Positions 23,114-38,100 of a DNA stretch of 64,000 nt are shown here, piece by piece. The DNA is from Gentiana macrophylla. Its lineage: Eukaryota; Streptophyta; Magnoliopsida; Gentianales; Gentianaceae. The position numbers were made by a program, and so were the translations under genes. The stretch is from positions 82,356,800 to 82,420,799 of the forward strand of contig CM047815.1 in assembly GCA_026214975.1 (NCBI GenBank), given 5' to 3'. How positions within the stretch are numbered: the stretch's first letter is position 1; every line of letters begins with the position of its first letter. Below the pieces are notes generated by a model. That model was not told the origin of the DNA, searched no databases, and saw only the letters and a list, made by a program, of their open reading frames with translations.

Positions 23114-26100
23114 ATGTCTCAGAAGGGCCGAAGTTCGCCTTCTCTTCAGTCAATAAAATCATTGCCTGTTGATTTCCGGTTACTTGGGTTATCTGCTTCT
23201 GAAAATTCAGATAAGTATGTGGGGAATGGTGAAGTTATTTCTGAGGGTACTGTTGAAAATGGCTCAAGATCGAGTGAAGTTGTAGTGGGCGCTGATTTAA
23301 ATAATGATGAATCGCCTTATAGTAGCTTGAGTTTCTCAGAAGAGAGATCTTCTGCTGTTGGTGATGATGCAACATCTGATGCTACGTCTATGCCTTCTAA
23401 ATGGACTGATACGCGGTCGTATTCCTCCAAGAAGGTAAGTTTTTGTTCAATTCTATCATTTATGACATCTCTCATAAATCTACAATGTCATCTGTTTACT
23501 GATTTCAATCTGAAGTCAATGGAATAGACTCGATCTCTACATTTTTTTTTATCAATTGTGATTGTTTGGTTTTCCTGTTCATGTATGAAGGCTTGTTAAG
23601 TCCACACACTGAATTACCTTCTCCCCTCTTTAGTGTGTACTGAGGACTGAGGAGTTCTTAGTCGAAGACCGAACATGACTACAACCGGTAGGCATTTTAT
23701 GGAAGTGGTTCGATAGAAATTTTTTTTTCTTAGGGGGCTTTGAAGGAGTATGTTATAAGATGAAAACGCACTAACCGCCACAAATTTAGGGTTGAAAAGG
23801 GAAAGATACTAATAAAGATCCCATCAGATTTGAAAACATGTGATTGCACATTCACATTCACATTCATACGATTTTCTTCCACTGAAAATGGAAACATCTG
23901 ATGAGCTCCTTACCTTCCTACGTACGTGTTTTGGTGTGACTTACAATTTCTTGAAATGAAGCTTCTTTAAAGAGATTTCTGCCATAATTATGATTCTATG
24001 TTTTACTATATGTGCCCCTTTAAAATCGTGTCTTTGTTCATTAAACGTGTCTCGCGTACATGCATACAATGGATTTCTGTATAGTTAATTGATCCTTATC
24101 CCATCTTAGGGGTCCCAAATGGCTGTTCTATTGGATAAGTTATATTTTTTATTCTTGCACATGCCTCACTGGTGGCATCTTCTGTGATTAACTAGAATTT
24201 AAGCATGCGTACCAATTTTAAATCTCACTGGTCGCATCATCTTCAGGATACGTAATATGAATTTTTCCGGATCATTCATTTAGATTTAATAAACAGATAT
24301 TGTCAAATATTGCATACAAATTTCAACCTTTGCTTTTATAAATGAGTACTGGACATGCCTTAGAGAATTGTGATAGTGTTTACTTTTTTCCATTATTATT
24401 TTGCCTGACAATATCCGCCACAAGCCTTTGTCCTAGAATGTCTTTCGTTAAAGCTCTTCAAATTTGTTCAAGTTGCGCTACAATTTCTTTTAACATGATA
24501 CATTATTTCAACTCCTAAATCCTTAATTTCTACTAGCCTCTCTTAAATTGTTGGTTTCTTGCAAAATATGAACTTCTCTGTGAGTTCAAGTACTGCTTTA
24601 TTATTATTACCTTCTTAAGTAAAATCAATAGCAAAGGATAAGGAATGTGGTGCTGATTCTATGTTAGACAAGTTGGTTGATTGTGCCTAAAGGTATTTGG
24701 CTATTTCAAGAATGCCTTGTTATTAAGGAAAAGGATCAGATTATTGATCCGGATGAGACATAATTGAGTTGTTGTTGGTCTTCGTTTATGAATCAGTAGT
24801 TATCGCCTCATCGGCCTCCTATGTATTGTGGCGTATGCATGTGGTGGGAGCGGTTGATGGAAATCAGGATTCAGGTTTTATTTATAGGATGTATTTCAAA
24901 TTAGCTGACGTTCAACGATACACCTCACGTCTATGAGGCTCATTGTAGAACAAACGAAGGTTTTGCTAGGATGTGTTGTTCCTAGCAACTTTTTACCTTT
25001 CCTTTTACTTGTATTCATGTCCTGATTCATGATTATTTTCCATTGATATTGTTCTACATATGGTCAGGCACTTCACTAGTACTACTGTATTGAACCTATG
25101 ATGTTTTTTTTTTGGCCTGCACCTCTCTGCTGTGCATAATGCAAGCAGGCGATGCTTGGGCTCGTAAAATTGACTGAAGAACTTAATTAACAGTTTTTGG
25201 CCTTAACTTCACAGAAAGTCCAATCATGGTTGCAACTTCCTGATGGAAACTGGGAATTGGGAACAGTACTTTCGACATCAGGGTCAGAATCTCTAGTTGC
25301 ATTACCTGAAGGAAAAGTAAGTATAGTCTGGGTGACCTGCAAGCATTGCGTCTTGATGATGTTCATCATTGATGTCTGATTCCATTTGTCATTCAATTGC
25401 AGGTTTTAAAAGTGAACTCAGAAAGCCTTTTGCCAGCAAATCCTGATATCCTTGATGGTGTAGACGATCTTATGCAACTTAGTTACTTGAGTGAACCGTC
25501 AGTTTTATACGACCTTCAGTACAGATACAATCGTGACATGATTTATGTTAGTATATAGTTTAGGTCGCAGAATAATCTTTTTTTGACTCTTGGATTGTCT
25601 CAGTTCATCTGAAATATTCTCAGGTTACACCTTTGATTTTTCCAGACAAAAGCAGGTCCGGTTCTGGTTGCCATAAATCCATTCAAGAAAGTCCCCCTAT
25701 ATGGTAATGATTACATTGAAGCGTATAGGCGTAAAAGAACTGACAACCCTCATGTATATGCAATTGCAGACACGGCCATGAGGGAAATGATTCGAGGTAT
25801 TATGAAGTTCTCTGTGAGTTTCAATTAAGTACCTTTTCAGAACTCTTACAATCCATTTTTCACTCTCCAGATGAAGTGAACCAGTCTATCATTATAAGGT
25901 AAGCTGCTTACTGTTCAGAAGGAAAATGATGCATTCATCTCTTTTTTCTTTAACTGTTTATCTTGGTGAGCAATTTTCCTATCTGGGCATAATACTGCCG
26001 TCTCTCTTTGCATCTGTGGAATTTAATAGTTTTATGTATATGTTTGCGTTTCTTTTATTTCTGGGAGACGGTGATTGTGGACTGGGAGTTGTAGTGAAAG

Positions 26101-29100
26101 ACAAAACACAATTTCTGCATTTCCCTACTCCCTTGTGTGGAATTGTTTTTTCGCAGAACTGTGTGTTTTATACCTCTGATAATGGATAAGCGTGGAATTG
26201 TTTTTTCGCAGAACTGTGTGTTTTATATACTCAACCAACTTCTCATCAATCAAGGGTAAAGTTGGATTTGAAGCTGTCGTTTTCTACTTTGATTTATGAA
26301 ATGATTAGTCCATTTTGTAACCAAGACAATTTGTTGCTTGTGATTGTGTGTTTTTTCCTGTAAAAATGTTTAATCGTTATCAAAGCTGGTAGGATTTTTG
26401 TAGTAGCTAAACTTGGCAGGCATTATGGTGAATTGTCTTGATAAATTGTGTTTTTTAAAAATAAAAAATCTAATAGGTAACTATTGTAATGATATTGTGA
26501 ATTTTGCTAGCCATCTGCTCATGGGTGATGTCAGTTAAAGTTGTTGCTGACCTAGAATTTACCTAGGATATGCATGAAACCGTATCCTGTTCCGTTTCTA
26601 GTGTTTTGGTTATGTTTTCTGTTTAGAGACTGGAGCATCAAAGATTATTATGATGTTTGGTAGTATAAAAGGTCTTTTATTTCTCTACCTTATGTTACAA
26701 TCTACTAGTTGTTTCAGACATCCGTTCATCATAGGCTCAGGCTTTGCAAAATGTTACGCATATTGTACTACAAGCTTCTGTTGAATGTTTTGTAAATGTT
26801 CATAGTGGCTTGTTCACTGTTAATTTTTATTTTTATTTCATTTGAAGCAAGAAAAACTTTAAGCATTATCTTGACAAGTTTCAGCACGTATAAAAAAATC
26901 TCAGACAAAAACTGAAGAATTCTTTGATAATTAAAATCCCAATGCATGAAATCTCTGCATTTAGGGTCTGCTTGTGTTTAGTTTGGTTGACTGAAGGGTA
27001 TATTGCCACTGTTTTTAAACCAAGGTAAATGCAGTTCTCTGGTTAAATGTGGATAATAGGCATCATTTGTACCAGAAGACTTGTCAGGAAATTTCGTCCT
27101 ATGTAAACTTCTACGAATATTGGCTCTCTCTGGTTTAACGATGCTAGAGTATCTAAAAAGATATAGATCTTTATGATAAACTTGCTTGGTACCCCCCCCC
27201 CCCACCCCCCTTTTCTTTTTTGATTTGTTAACACACATTCTTACATCAGGATTTTAGCCCTTTATGACAGTTTAGTTGGATTTTGAGGCTTCAACATAAT
27301 ATATTATTTTTAAAATCAGGCTTCTCTTTGAGAAATATAGTGTGTAAATTTCTTCCATTTTAGTTGGGCCACTTTCTATAGTCTTTCTACTTGGTCGTCT
27401 GCAGCGGGGAGAGTGGAGCTGGCAAAACAGAAACAGCAAAGATAGCAATGCAATATTTGGCTGCACTCGGAGGTGGAAGTGGGATAGAATTCGAAATACT
27501 GAAAACAAATCCAATTCTGGAAGCCTTTGGTAATGCAAAGACTTTAAGGAATGACAATTCAAGTAGATTTGTAAGTTATTATTTTTTGGAGTCCTTACTG
27601 CCTATTTTGTTGTTTGTTTTGCATGATATATGAATGCTGATGATTATTATAGTGGAGTTTATGAACTTATGGCCTTTTTGGTGCATAATCTTTAGGGGAA
27701 GCTGATTGAAATTCATTTCAGCGAAACTGGAAGAATATCGGGTGCCAAGATACAAACTTGTAAGAAAAATTCAGCACATCAGTTTGCAATGAAATACTCC
27801 TGCCGTCCCTTAAATAGTGTCACTTTTTGCTTTTCACACATTAAGAAACTTAATAAATGTGTTGTGTTTTGCTATTATATGGACATATATGCCCTTTATT
27901 AAATGCTTTATTTTGGAAGGTGAAAGGATAATGGGTAATTAATTGGTGGAGAAATATTTGAAAAAAGACTAATAAATGATACAATGATATTGTAAATGAC
28001 ACTTTTTATGGGACAAATCCTTTTCAAAAAAGTGACACTTTTTTTAAGGGACCGAGGGAATAGTTAGTTAATTTTGTTTATTAAGACTGACTTAGTTGCT
28101 TGGTTCTTTTTGTGCAACTGTGCCCTTTTCCGCTTTGCAGTTTTACTTGAAAAGGTATACCTTTAGCCGCTTCCGGAAAAAATTCATACACCTCTCCTTT
28201 CATACTGCCTTGGCCTAATTAATTTGCTTGAATCCAGTCCAGGGTGGTTCAATGTACAGAAGGAGAAAGGTCCTACCATATCTTCTATCAGCTCTGTGCT
28301 GGAGCTCCTTTGGATCTTAGAGGTCAGAAGACTTTTTGAATATTTGATGAAGTCGTGTTTGTGATGGTATTGATTGACGTGTGCTTTTCTTACGTTGCTG
28401 GTAGAAAAGCTTCCTGACATTGGTAGTTTTGTCATATTAAAATTACCACCTGGTCCGTGGTCCATGTATAGTGTTCCTATATATCCTAAGTGTCGAGTTT
28501 TTGAGTCAGTTATGCGTTGCAGGGAATCTGTATTGTTTTATCCACTAAATGTGTTGGTTGGTCTTAAGTAGACACCTGGAGAGGGTGTAAATAGGCGGAT
28601 TACTAGTTTTTTGTATTAGAAAATTTAGGCATCGTCCAGTAAGTATAAAAACATGGTTGTGAGGCTTTAATTTCTCTTTCCGAAATGGGCCTAAATGAGG
28701 ATAGCATGCATAACCGAATACCCTAAGATGTGAATAGACCGGAGGAGTGAATCTTCGCTCTAACGCAATGCATCACCTCATTTACCACAGAAGAGGAATT
28801 TGTACTCTTACCTTAAGTTTGTATGCTTAAGCAAGAGTTGTGTAGGAAGGAAGGTAATCTCACGGTTGAGCAAGTAATTAAATGGTGAGATAATTGAAAA
28901 CACTAAGGAACGGTTCTTGGTCCGAAAATTAAACATGTAATTCATCTACGGAAGGCTTTTCCATTAACTACTATGCTTCCAATTGAGGATTTTAACTACC
29001 ATCCTTGCTAAGTTAATTAGAAGAAGTACAAGGTAACACCGGTACCAAAAACCCTAAAAATGCCTGTATTTGCAATAAAAAGACAAAACCTTTTAATCAC

Positions 29101-32100
29101 TAGATCTTGCATTGTCCTTTCCTAAACCCAACCTTACCTGTAAAATCTTCCAGGTAACAAAAATTAGTTATCTTGACACAGTTATTCAGAAAGCGCATTC
29201 TTGTTTTTTAAAAGTCATTCTTCAATTATGCTTGGAAATCTTGCAAGGAAACTTCTTGCTTCCAGCCCTATTTTACAATTCACAATACAAATGTGCGAAT
29301 CATGACGACATTCAAAACCCTGCTGGAAAAAGAAAAAAAGAAAAACCTCACAATGCATTAAGTGAATATAGGGATGTGGCCTATAATCAAGGGCTGCTGC
29401 AGAAATTTGCGACACGGGTCGGGGATCCAGAGTGGCACATCGTATTACAGATTTATAAACATTAATTTGAAAAATCCAAGTATTATTACAGGTCAAGGGT
29501 CAATATTTAAAAAAAAAAGTAGCGGGTCAGTTTGTAGATATTAGTTTATAAATTTTTTAAATAGTTTAATAAATACATAGAATTTTTTAGGGGGTCAAGT
29601 GACCCATACATGCCCTCGTAAGCGCCGCCCCTGGGCCTAATGCATTTAGTGTAAATGATGCAATACAATAATTTGTTTTTCAAGGACATCCTAATTTTTT
29701 GGACATTTCTATTTGGAAATATTTGGTTTACAAGAAATTTTGTGATGGTTTAAAATTTGTTTCCCTGAAAGACATGGATTCTTGAATATGCTCATTCTTG
29801 CCAACTTTCTTCAACACGTGTCTCTTCATCTTAGATATGTAAATTACTTACCCTCCCAACAACTTAAGCTTTTGAGAAGGATGGTAATTCAATAGGGTAT
29901 TAGTTCAGGAGGTCGTGGGTTCAAACCTCTTTGTCTCCACTTTCACCCCATTTATGTTGTCCGAGTTTTGGGCTTCTTTGTTGGCCTTGTTGTGCCTTTT
30001 ATAAACCTTTGTGTGTCCTTTGTTGGTCCATGTTATAGGCCCATACTTGAGGGGGCATGTTGATGTGAATTGTTTTTTAATATGTAAATTGCATACCTTC
30101 CCAACACCTTCAACTTTTAGGAGAGATGGTAATTCAACATAAATTCATATATTTAGTCATAATGGAGGATTATATTATGTTTCTATTTTATCGTGAGCAA
30201 TTATTTTCTTCATAAGGTCAAACTATGCAATCCTTCCTCTCTGTACAAATTTCCTTAGAAGAAGTGCTTTGGACATAATTTGTTTTGTAGGAATTCTTTG
30301 GAAAGTGCCCTCCATTAATAAGTTGGCATGTACTGTAGTTTAACTTTCTGGTTTTCGTAATCTCAACCAATAAAATTAAACAATACTTAATCCCTCTGAA
30401 AATTGTATGAAATTCACCTACTGGTTTCATCTTTAAAAAAAAACATTATCAAATTTGTTTTGAGAGAAAATGAGTGATAGCTGGCTTTTGTTACCTCTCA
30501 AAAGTCCCAAAAAAGATTTTAGCAAGCAGCAGTACAGTGGGAGGCAATGGCTTTTGTTGTTGACTACACAGAACTGAAAAGATAGAACACCGCTTAAATG
30601 CCTAGTACTAAGGGAGGATTGGAGGGAATAATCATATGAAATCATACATTTCACATTAATCGTTAGAATGATATGCTAGTTCCTATTTAAAAAAAAATTA
30701 CAATCACAAGGGTAAAGGTATGTTATTGCTTGATGGGCATTTCGAAAACCCCATATTGTTGACCATCTCCCCATATCTCCACTGAAATTGTGGGACTTAT
30801 GTTACTTCCACCTGCAGGGTAGGCTTCCAAAAGTGGGAACAAAGAACCCATCATACAACTTTATCTGGAATCAATTGAAACTACATGTTCTGAATTTGTT
30901 TTCATGTTATTAATAGATACGATATCATAATTCTGAATGCCAAAGGTATCCTTGCCCTGCTGTCTGCTGCTAAACAATATCCACTCCTGCCTGTTTTATG
31001 TTTTTTTCTCAGAAAAATTAAGGTTGAAGAATTGGGACGATTACAGCTATTTGAGGCAGAGCAGTTGCTTCAGCATTGCTGGTGTTGATGATGCTGAACA
31101 ATTTCGTATTGTGCTGGTATTACTTTATATTTCTTGGAAGTTTGTCAGATTTGTTGAAGTTGTATAAAAGTGTGAACCCATATATGTGATTTTTTTGCAG
31201 AGCAAATGGCATGTAGTGAAGATGAAAGTTAAAACTGTATAAAAGTGTGATCCTATAAACGTATCTGTTTCATTTCAGGAAGCTATGGATGTAGTTCATA
31301 TTAGCAAATATGACCAAGAAAGTGTCTTTGCAATTCTTTCTGCCGTATTGTGGTTGGGAAATATTACCTTTTCAGTGGTTGATAGTGAAAATCATGTTGA
31401 ACCAGTGGAGGATGAAGGTATTACTTCAGTGTCGGCGTTTTCCAACTTATATGGACATATTTAATCCGTCTCCCGTTTGCAAATTTTGTCTTCTTACCCA
31501 TTGTACAGATTCCCTGTTCAATAATTATGTTTGTTATTTATGAGTAAATTTTGAGTGTATATGTATGCTTAGTATTTCCTGCTTGGTTGCAATTTATGGC
31601 CATTGATAGTACGTTGACATGCTCTTAATTCCTGAAATATTTTATGATGTTTACGGCTTCTACTACCTCTGTTTTCAATATCTGTCGCTTTTAATGTTTT
31701 CACACTGTTGATTTATGGTGTTTTTATCTTTTAATTAATGTCTATTTCCTATTTAGCATTAGTTTATCTTTTCCCTAGCTGTTTTTGCTAGTTGTTTCTT
31801 TCTGGACAGTTTCCACTGTTCCTAGCCGTTGCAAGTTGACAACTTGCTGTTTCTAGCCGTTGTGGCTGTTCTTATAAATTGTAATCACACTTATCATTAC
31901 CCGATAAGTGTTTTCTAAGGAAATAAAAACCTTTTCTTCTCTATCTCTCTTTATTTCTACATGGTATCAGAGACTTGCTCGATTTTCTGAAAAAATTCTC
32001 TCTTCTTTAAATGGCTACTGAGCACTCTTCGGAAGTTAACTCAAGGGAAGAAGGAAATTCAAATACCTCTTCCTGGACTTCTGAACCCTCACTTATGCCA

Positions 32101-35100
32101 CTCCCTACTCACAAGCTCAATGGTGATAATTACCTACAGTGGTCCAAATCCATTCATCTTCTTATAACTGGAAGAGGGAAGGAGGAGTACCTAACTGGGG
32201 AAAGCAAGGCACCAGATGCTGGAGACGCCACCTACAAGAAATGGAGGGTGGAAAACAGCCTTGTGATGTCTATTCTGCTAGGGTCTATGACCACAGCTAC
32301 TGCTGAAAACTTCATCCTTCTTAACACTGCTGCGGAAATTTGGTCTGAGGCCTCTGATTTATACTCAAAGAAGGATAATACTTCTGAGATGTATGAAATT
32401 GAGGCAAAGCTGCAAGATATGAAACAGGGAGATTTAAGTGTAACTGAATACTATAATCTCCTGTCTAGATCTTGGCAGCAGATTGACAATTGTGAGAGCA
32501 TAAGTTGGCACAATGCTAATGATGCTAAAACCTACAAATCCCTGAAAGAACAGAGAAGGATCTTTAAGTTCCTTATGGGTCTTAATTCCAATCTTGATGA
32601 TGTTAGAGGCAGAGTCTTGAGCTCAAAACCTCTTCCATCTATAAAAATGGTCTTTGCTGATATTAAACATGAGGAAAGCAGAAAAAGACTCATGATGAAT
32701 GAGAACACTACTAACTCTTCCACTACTGAAAGTAGTGCCCTTTTCACTAAGGCTGTTCCTAATACTGCTCAAAAACAGAAGGGTAACAGGCCTTTTTGTG
32801 AGCATTGCAAAAGAACTGGGCACATAAAAGAAACCTGTTGGAAGATCCATGGCAAGCCTGCCAACTGGAAACCTGCTAGGCAAAACCAGATACCTGAAAG
32901 CTCTGGGAGGTTAGCCACTATTGAGGAACAAAAGTCTGAAGGGATTTTTAGCACTGAGCAGATTGAAGCCTTAAAGAGACTTTTGTCTGCTCAAAATCCA
33001 CAGATAAATGCTCCTCAAGGCTCCACTTCCATTGCTAATACAGGTCTGTGTTTCAATGCCTATTCTGGTAGTCACATCCTGGAAAAAGTCTGGATTGTTG
33101 ATTCTGGGGCTTCCAATCATATGACTGGAAACCCCAGCCTCTTCACCAATCTAACTAAATGCAATCAACCTCATAATGTAAAAATTGCTGATGGGACTAT
33201 TTCTCAAGTCTCTGGAATTGGTACAATTCCCTTAAATGATAATATCACCCTGAGGGATGTTCTCTATGTGCCTAATCTTCACTGCAACTTACTGTCTGTT
33301 AGTAGGTTCATTAAAGACTCTAAGTGCTCTGTGATTTTTCATGCTAATGGGTGCAAATTTCAGGGTTTGAACTCTATGGAGGAGATTGGCAGTGCTGAGG
33401 GCATCTCAGGGTTGTTCTTTTTCAAGACTAATCACTCTAGCATCTTATTTGAAGACATTTCAAAGGGCCTGTCTAGTATATGTAGACCTAATATGTCGTG
33501 TAGTAATATTATGCTTCTTCATTACATATTAGGTCATCCTAATTTTTTGTACCTAAAGAAGTTGTATCCTGATGTTTTTAAAGGAATAATTGTTGAATCT
33601 CTTCATTGTGATATTTGTGAATTATCTAAGCATGTGAGATCTGTATTTCCAAAAATTCTTCACAAACCTTCTCAGCCATTTGCACTGTTTCACAGTGACA
33701 TTTGGGGACCTTCAAAGAAGAAAACCATCACTGAAAAAAGATGGTTCATCAGTTTTATTGATGACCATAGCCGAGTAACTTGGTTGTTCCTTTTAAAGGA
33801 GAAGTCTGAAGTAAGATCCATTTTCATAAATTTCTTCACCATGATCAAAAATCAGTTTGGGACTGAGATTAAAGTCCTCAAAACTGATAATGGTAAAGAA
33901 TATTTTGAGAAGAGTCTCAATTCATTCTTTTCTGAAAAGGGGATTATTCACCTTAGTACTTGTGTGGATACACCCCAACAAAATGGGGTGGCTGAAAGAA
34001 AAAATAGACATCTTTTAGATGTTGCCAGGAGCATAATGTTCACTATGAATGTACCTAAATACTTATGGGGGGAGGCTGTCCTTACAGCCACCTATCTCAT
34101 AAATAGAATGCCCTTTAGGGTTCTGAATTTCAGGACACCTATTCAAGTCCTAAAGGAGTCTTATCCTAACACTCATCTTATGAGCTCTATTCCCTTCAAG
34201 GTGTTTGGGAGCACCTGCTTTGTTCACATTCATTCCCATAATAGAGGGAAATTTGATCCTAGGGCAATCAAATGTGTCTTTGTTGGGTATTCACCCTCCC
34301 AACAAGGATACAAATGCTTCTGTCCAACCTCCAGAAAGTTCTTCAATACCAAAGATGTGACTTTCATGGAAGAAACTCCCTACTTTGGTCAAGAAGTTCA
34401 GGGGGAGAACTTTCCTAACTTCTTTCAATCATGGGACATTGAAAATTTCAGTGATACTGTGATCAACACTGAAACCACTGAGACAACTCAGAATCAGTCA
34501 GGGAACATACATGATGGATCTAATGATCCTCATGAATCACCTCCTATCATTGTGTATTCAAGGAAAAGGAAGGCTACATCTCAAAACCCCAACTGTGATA
34601 ATTCTGAACCAAATTATAATTCTGAAAGTCAGAATTCTGATAGCTATGAAAGTGGGACTGAAGATCAAAGTCTTGATAGTCCTAATATAAGTGACAATCA
34701 AGATTCTGACACTTCTGATCACTCTAAACATCTAAGTGATGACAATGATCAACCAATTGCTGTGAGAAAGGGGGTGAGGAGCTGTACTTCACATCCTATT
34801 TACAACTTTCTATCCTATCACAATCTTTCTCCTAAGGAAACTGGTTTTATAGGAAGTTTGGATGCAATCCAAATTCCTAAAGATGTCCATGAAGCTATTA
34901 TTAGTCCTAAATGGAAGGAAGCACTGGAAGAAGAAATGAGTGCATTACACAAAAATGATACTTGGGATATCACTCAACTCCCAACTGGAAAATTTCCAGT
35001 AGGGTGTAAGTGGATATTCACCATAAAATGCAATGCTGATGGCTCTCTGAACAGGTACAAGGCAAGACTGGTAGCAAAAGGTTTCACTCAATCCTATGGG

Positions 35101-38100
35101 ATTGATTATCATGAAACCTTTGCTCCAGTGGCCAAACTGAATACTATAAGAGTACTGTTGAGTATTGCAGTTAATTTGGACTGGAATCTAACTCAACTTG
35201 ATATTAAGAATGCCTTTCTTAATGGAGATCTTGAGGAGGATGTTTATATGCACATCCCTCCTGGGTTTGAGACCCTAGGAAACAGGGGTGATGTGTGTAA
35301 ACTCAAAAAATCTCTCTATGGCCTCAAACAATCCCCAAGGGCCTGGTTTGGGAGATTTTCTAAGTTTCTCACCAAACAAGGCTACAATCAAAGCCATGCT
35401 GATCATACTCTTTTTACAAAAACCACTAAACCTGGGAATTTGACTATCCTAGTGGTTTATGTGGATGACATTATTCTAACTGGGAATGATCTTGATGAAG
35501 TAAAAGGAATAAAGGAATCTCTTGCAAAAGAGTTTGAAATCAAAGATTTAGGGGATCTAAAGTACTTCCTAGGGATGGAGATTACCAGGAATTCTAAGGG
35601 TATTTCTGTCTCCCAAAGGAAATACACCTTAGATCTCTTAAAAGAAGCAGTATGCTTGGTCAGTAAGCCAAACAAATACCCCCTGTTGAACCAGGTTTAA
35701 AACTTGGGAAAGAAGAAGATAGTCCCTTGTTGACAAAGGGAGATACCAAAGACTTGTTGGAAGGCTCATATATCTGTCCCATACCCGACCTGATATATGT
35801 TTTGCTGTAGGATTGGTGAGCCAATTCATGCACAATCCTACTGAGAAGCATATATGCAGGCTGTAGACAGGATCTTGAGATTCCTGAAAAAGAGCCCTGG
35901 GCAAGGCATCCATATCAAGAAGAATCCCTCCAGAGATGTTCATATTTTCACTGATGCAGACTATGGTGGATCCACTTCTGACATGAGGTCAACTTCTGGT
36001 TATTGTACCTATGTGTGGGGAAATCTTGTGACCTGGAGGAGCAAGAAACAACATGTTGTGTCCAGAAGCAGTGCTGAATCTGAGCTCAGAGCACTTGCCT
36101 TGGGGATCTGTGAAGGGATATGGATTAGAAGACTTATGGCTGACCTAAAGATGCCTAATTCCAGTCCTATACAACTCCTATGTGATAACATATCCACCCT
36201 CTGTATTGCTGAAAATCCTACTCAACATGACAAAACAAAACATGTTGAGATTGACAGGCATTTTATAAGAGAAAAGGTGGATAATGGGGAAATATCTCTT
36301 GTTCATGTGGCCTCCAAAGACCAGACTGCTGATCTTCTTACAAAGGCTGTTTCCAATCAAGTGTTTCAACACCTTCATCACAAGCTTGGCTGCATTGATA
36401 TCTACAACCAACCTTGAGGGGGAGTGTTGATTTATGGTGTTTTTATCTTTTAATTAATGTCTATTTCCTATTTAGCATTAGTTTATCTTTTCCCTAGCTG
36501 TTTTTGCTAGTTGTTTCTTTCTGGACAGTTTCCACTGTTCCTAGCCGTTGCAAGTTGACAACTTGCTGTTTCTAGCCGTTGTGGCTTTTCTTATAAATTG
36601 TAATCACACTTATCATTACCCGATAAGTGTTTTCTAAGGAAATAAAAACCTTTTCTTCTCTATCTCTCTTTATTTTTACACACACATATTGAGAAAGTGA
36701 GTAAATGTCCTAAAATACCCTTAAACTAATCCTTAACGCAACGGTTGTAAAGTTTGGAAAGTTATTGGATGGATTATAAATTAGGGGCAAGATGAGGAAA
36801 AAACTAATATATGTTCTCTTGGCACACTACTAAATGACAAATACAAGAGAGATTTGTTGTTGTTGTTTTGACAAAACAACAAATATTGAGGGGCAAAATG
36901 AAAACGTTATCCTAATACACGATCGATGGCTTTTAGCAATAATAGTTTATTATACTTGGAGCTATCAATAATTTTGATTTGTTAAATTAAACTGTTTATG
37001 CCGTGGATATTATCCTTACTGAGTGATACTTCCGAAAATCTATCGTATATTCTGAAGTATTACACGATACAAGAGACAAATATCCTTTTTCTTTCCATCT
37101 TACATATTAATGCTGTTACTTATATTAGTGCATGCTGCAGAATAATGTTGATTATATTAATCTTTTGGTAGCCACTTATTACTGAGGCTCATTAGGTTTA
37201 CCAATTTTACCCCATTCTTGTAACTTCAATATTCTATCATGTAGCTTTAGACTGTAAAACTAGCATACCTTCCACAGCTTTGCTAAATTTTGGGGTGGCA
37301 ATTCGTTATTCTTCTTCTTTTTTGCAGGTTTAATCAACGTAGCAATGTTGATTGGCTGTGATCTTGAAAGATTGAAGTTAGCTTTATCTACTCGAAAAAT
37401 GAGAGTACGCGGGGAGGATATTATTCAAAAGTTAACACACTCACAGGTAAGAGTTGGTCTCTTTTTGTCAATGGACTTACCTATGCCCTCTGAGTTATTT
37501 GTGCATAAATAGGCTCTCTACCTTCGACTTTTTTCAGGCCATTGACACAAGAGATGCTCTAGCAAAATCAATCTATTCTTGCTTGTTTGATTGGTTGGTG
37601 GAACAAATTAACAAGTCCCTAGCTGTTGGCAAGCGCCGTACTGGAAGATCTATCAGCATCCTCGATATATATGGATTCGAATCATTTGAAGTATGGCTTC
37701 CTTTTATTATTCCCTGACCTTTGATTTCTATTCTTATGCGTTCATGTATTCATTATCAATGAAAGTAATAAGCAACGGTTTGATGTAGCTTTATTTAATT
37801 TTACAGAGAAATAGTTTTGAGCAGTTCTGTATTAATTATGCAAACGAAAGGCTGCAGCAGCACTTCAATCGGCATCTATTTAAGTTGGAGCAAGAGGTAC
37901 CGTGTTTCATATGTTCTTTATGCTTGTATTTTACCACAAGATTAATTTTCTTCACTCCGAGATTTTTATATTTGCTAGTAGATTTGGGGTTTGCACTTAG
38001 AGTCCTTGCTTCATTTTTTTTAAGTATGCTGATAAAATTCCATCTCCTAGAAATAGAAGCTTAAGCGACTTCCGATAAGTAGCAGGATTCGATCCACAGA

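Larger units (their letters stand above)
31706..36680 (+). mobile_element. Ty1/copia retrotransposon 2, complete, in myosin intron 11
   Basis: The two LTRs are 256 bp each (31706-31961 and 36425-36680) and run from TGTTGATTTATGG to CA. The target duplication cacac is perfect (31701-31705 and 36681-36685). The primer site tggtatcagaga begins directly after the 5' LTR at 31962. The polypurine tract ttgagggggag precedes the 3' LTR. I count two mismatches between the LTRs, so insertion was recent. It lies in the same orientation as the host gene. Without it the intron would be about 930 bp. Confidence 0.97.

Noticed and set aside
29900..29945. tRNA gene or SINE, from the B-box-like gggttcaaacctc
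   Set aside because: No A box or cloverleaf is visible, and the flanking direct repeats fit a TRIM better.
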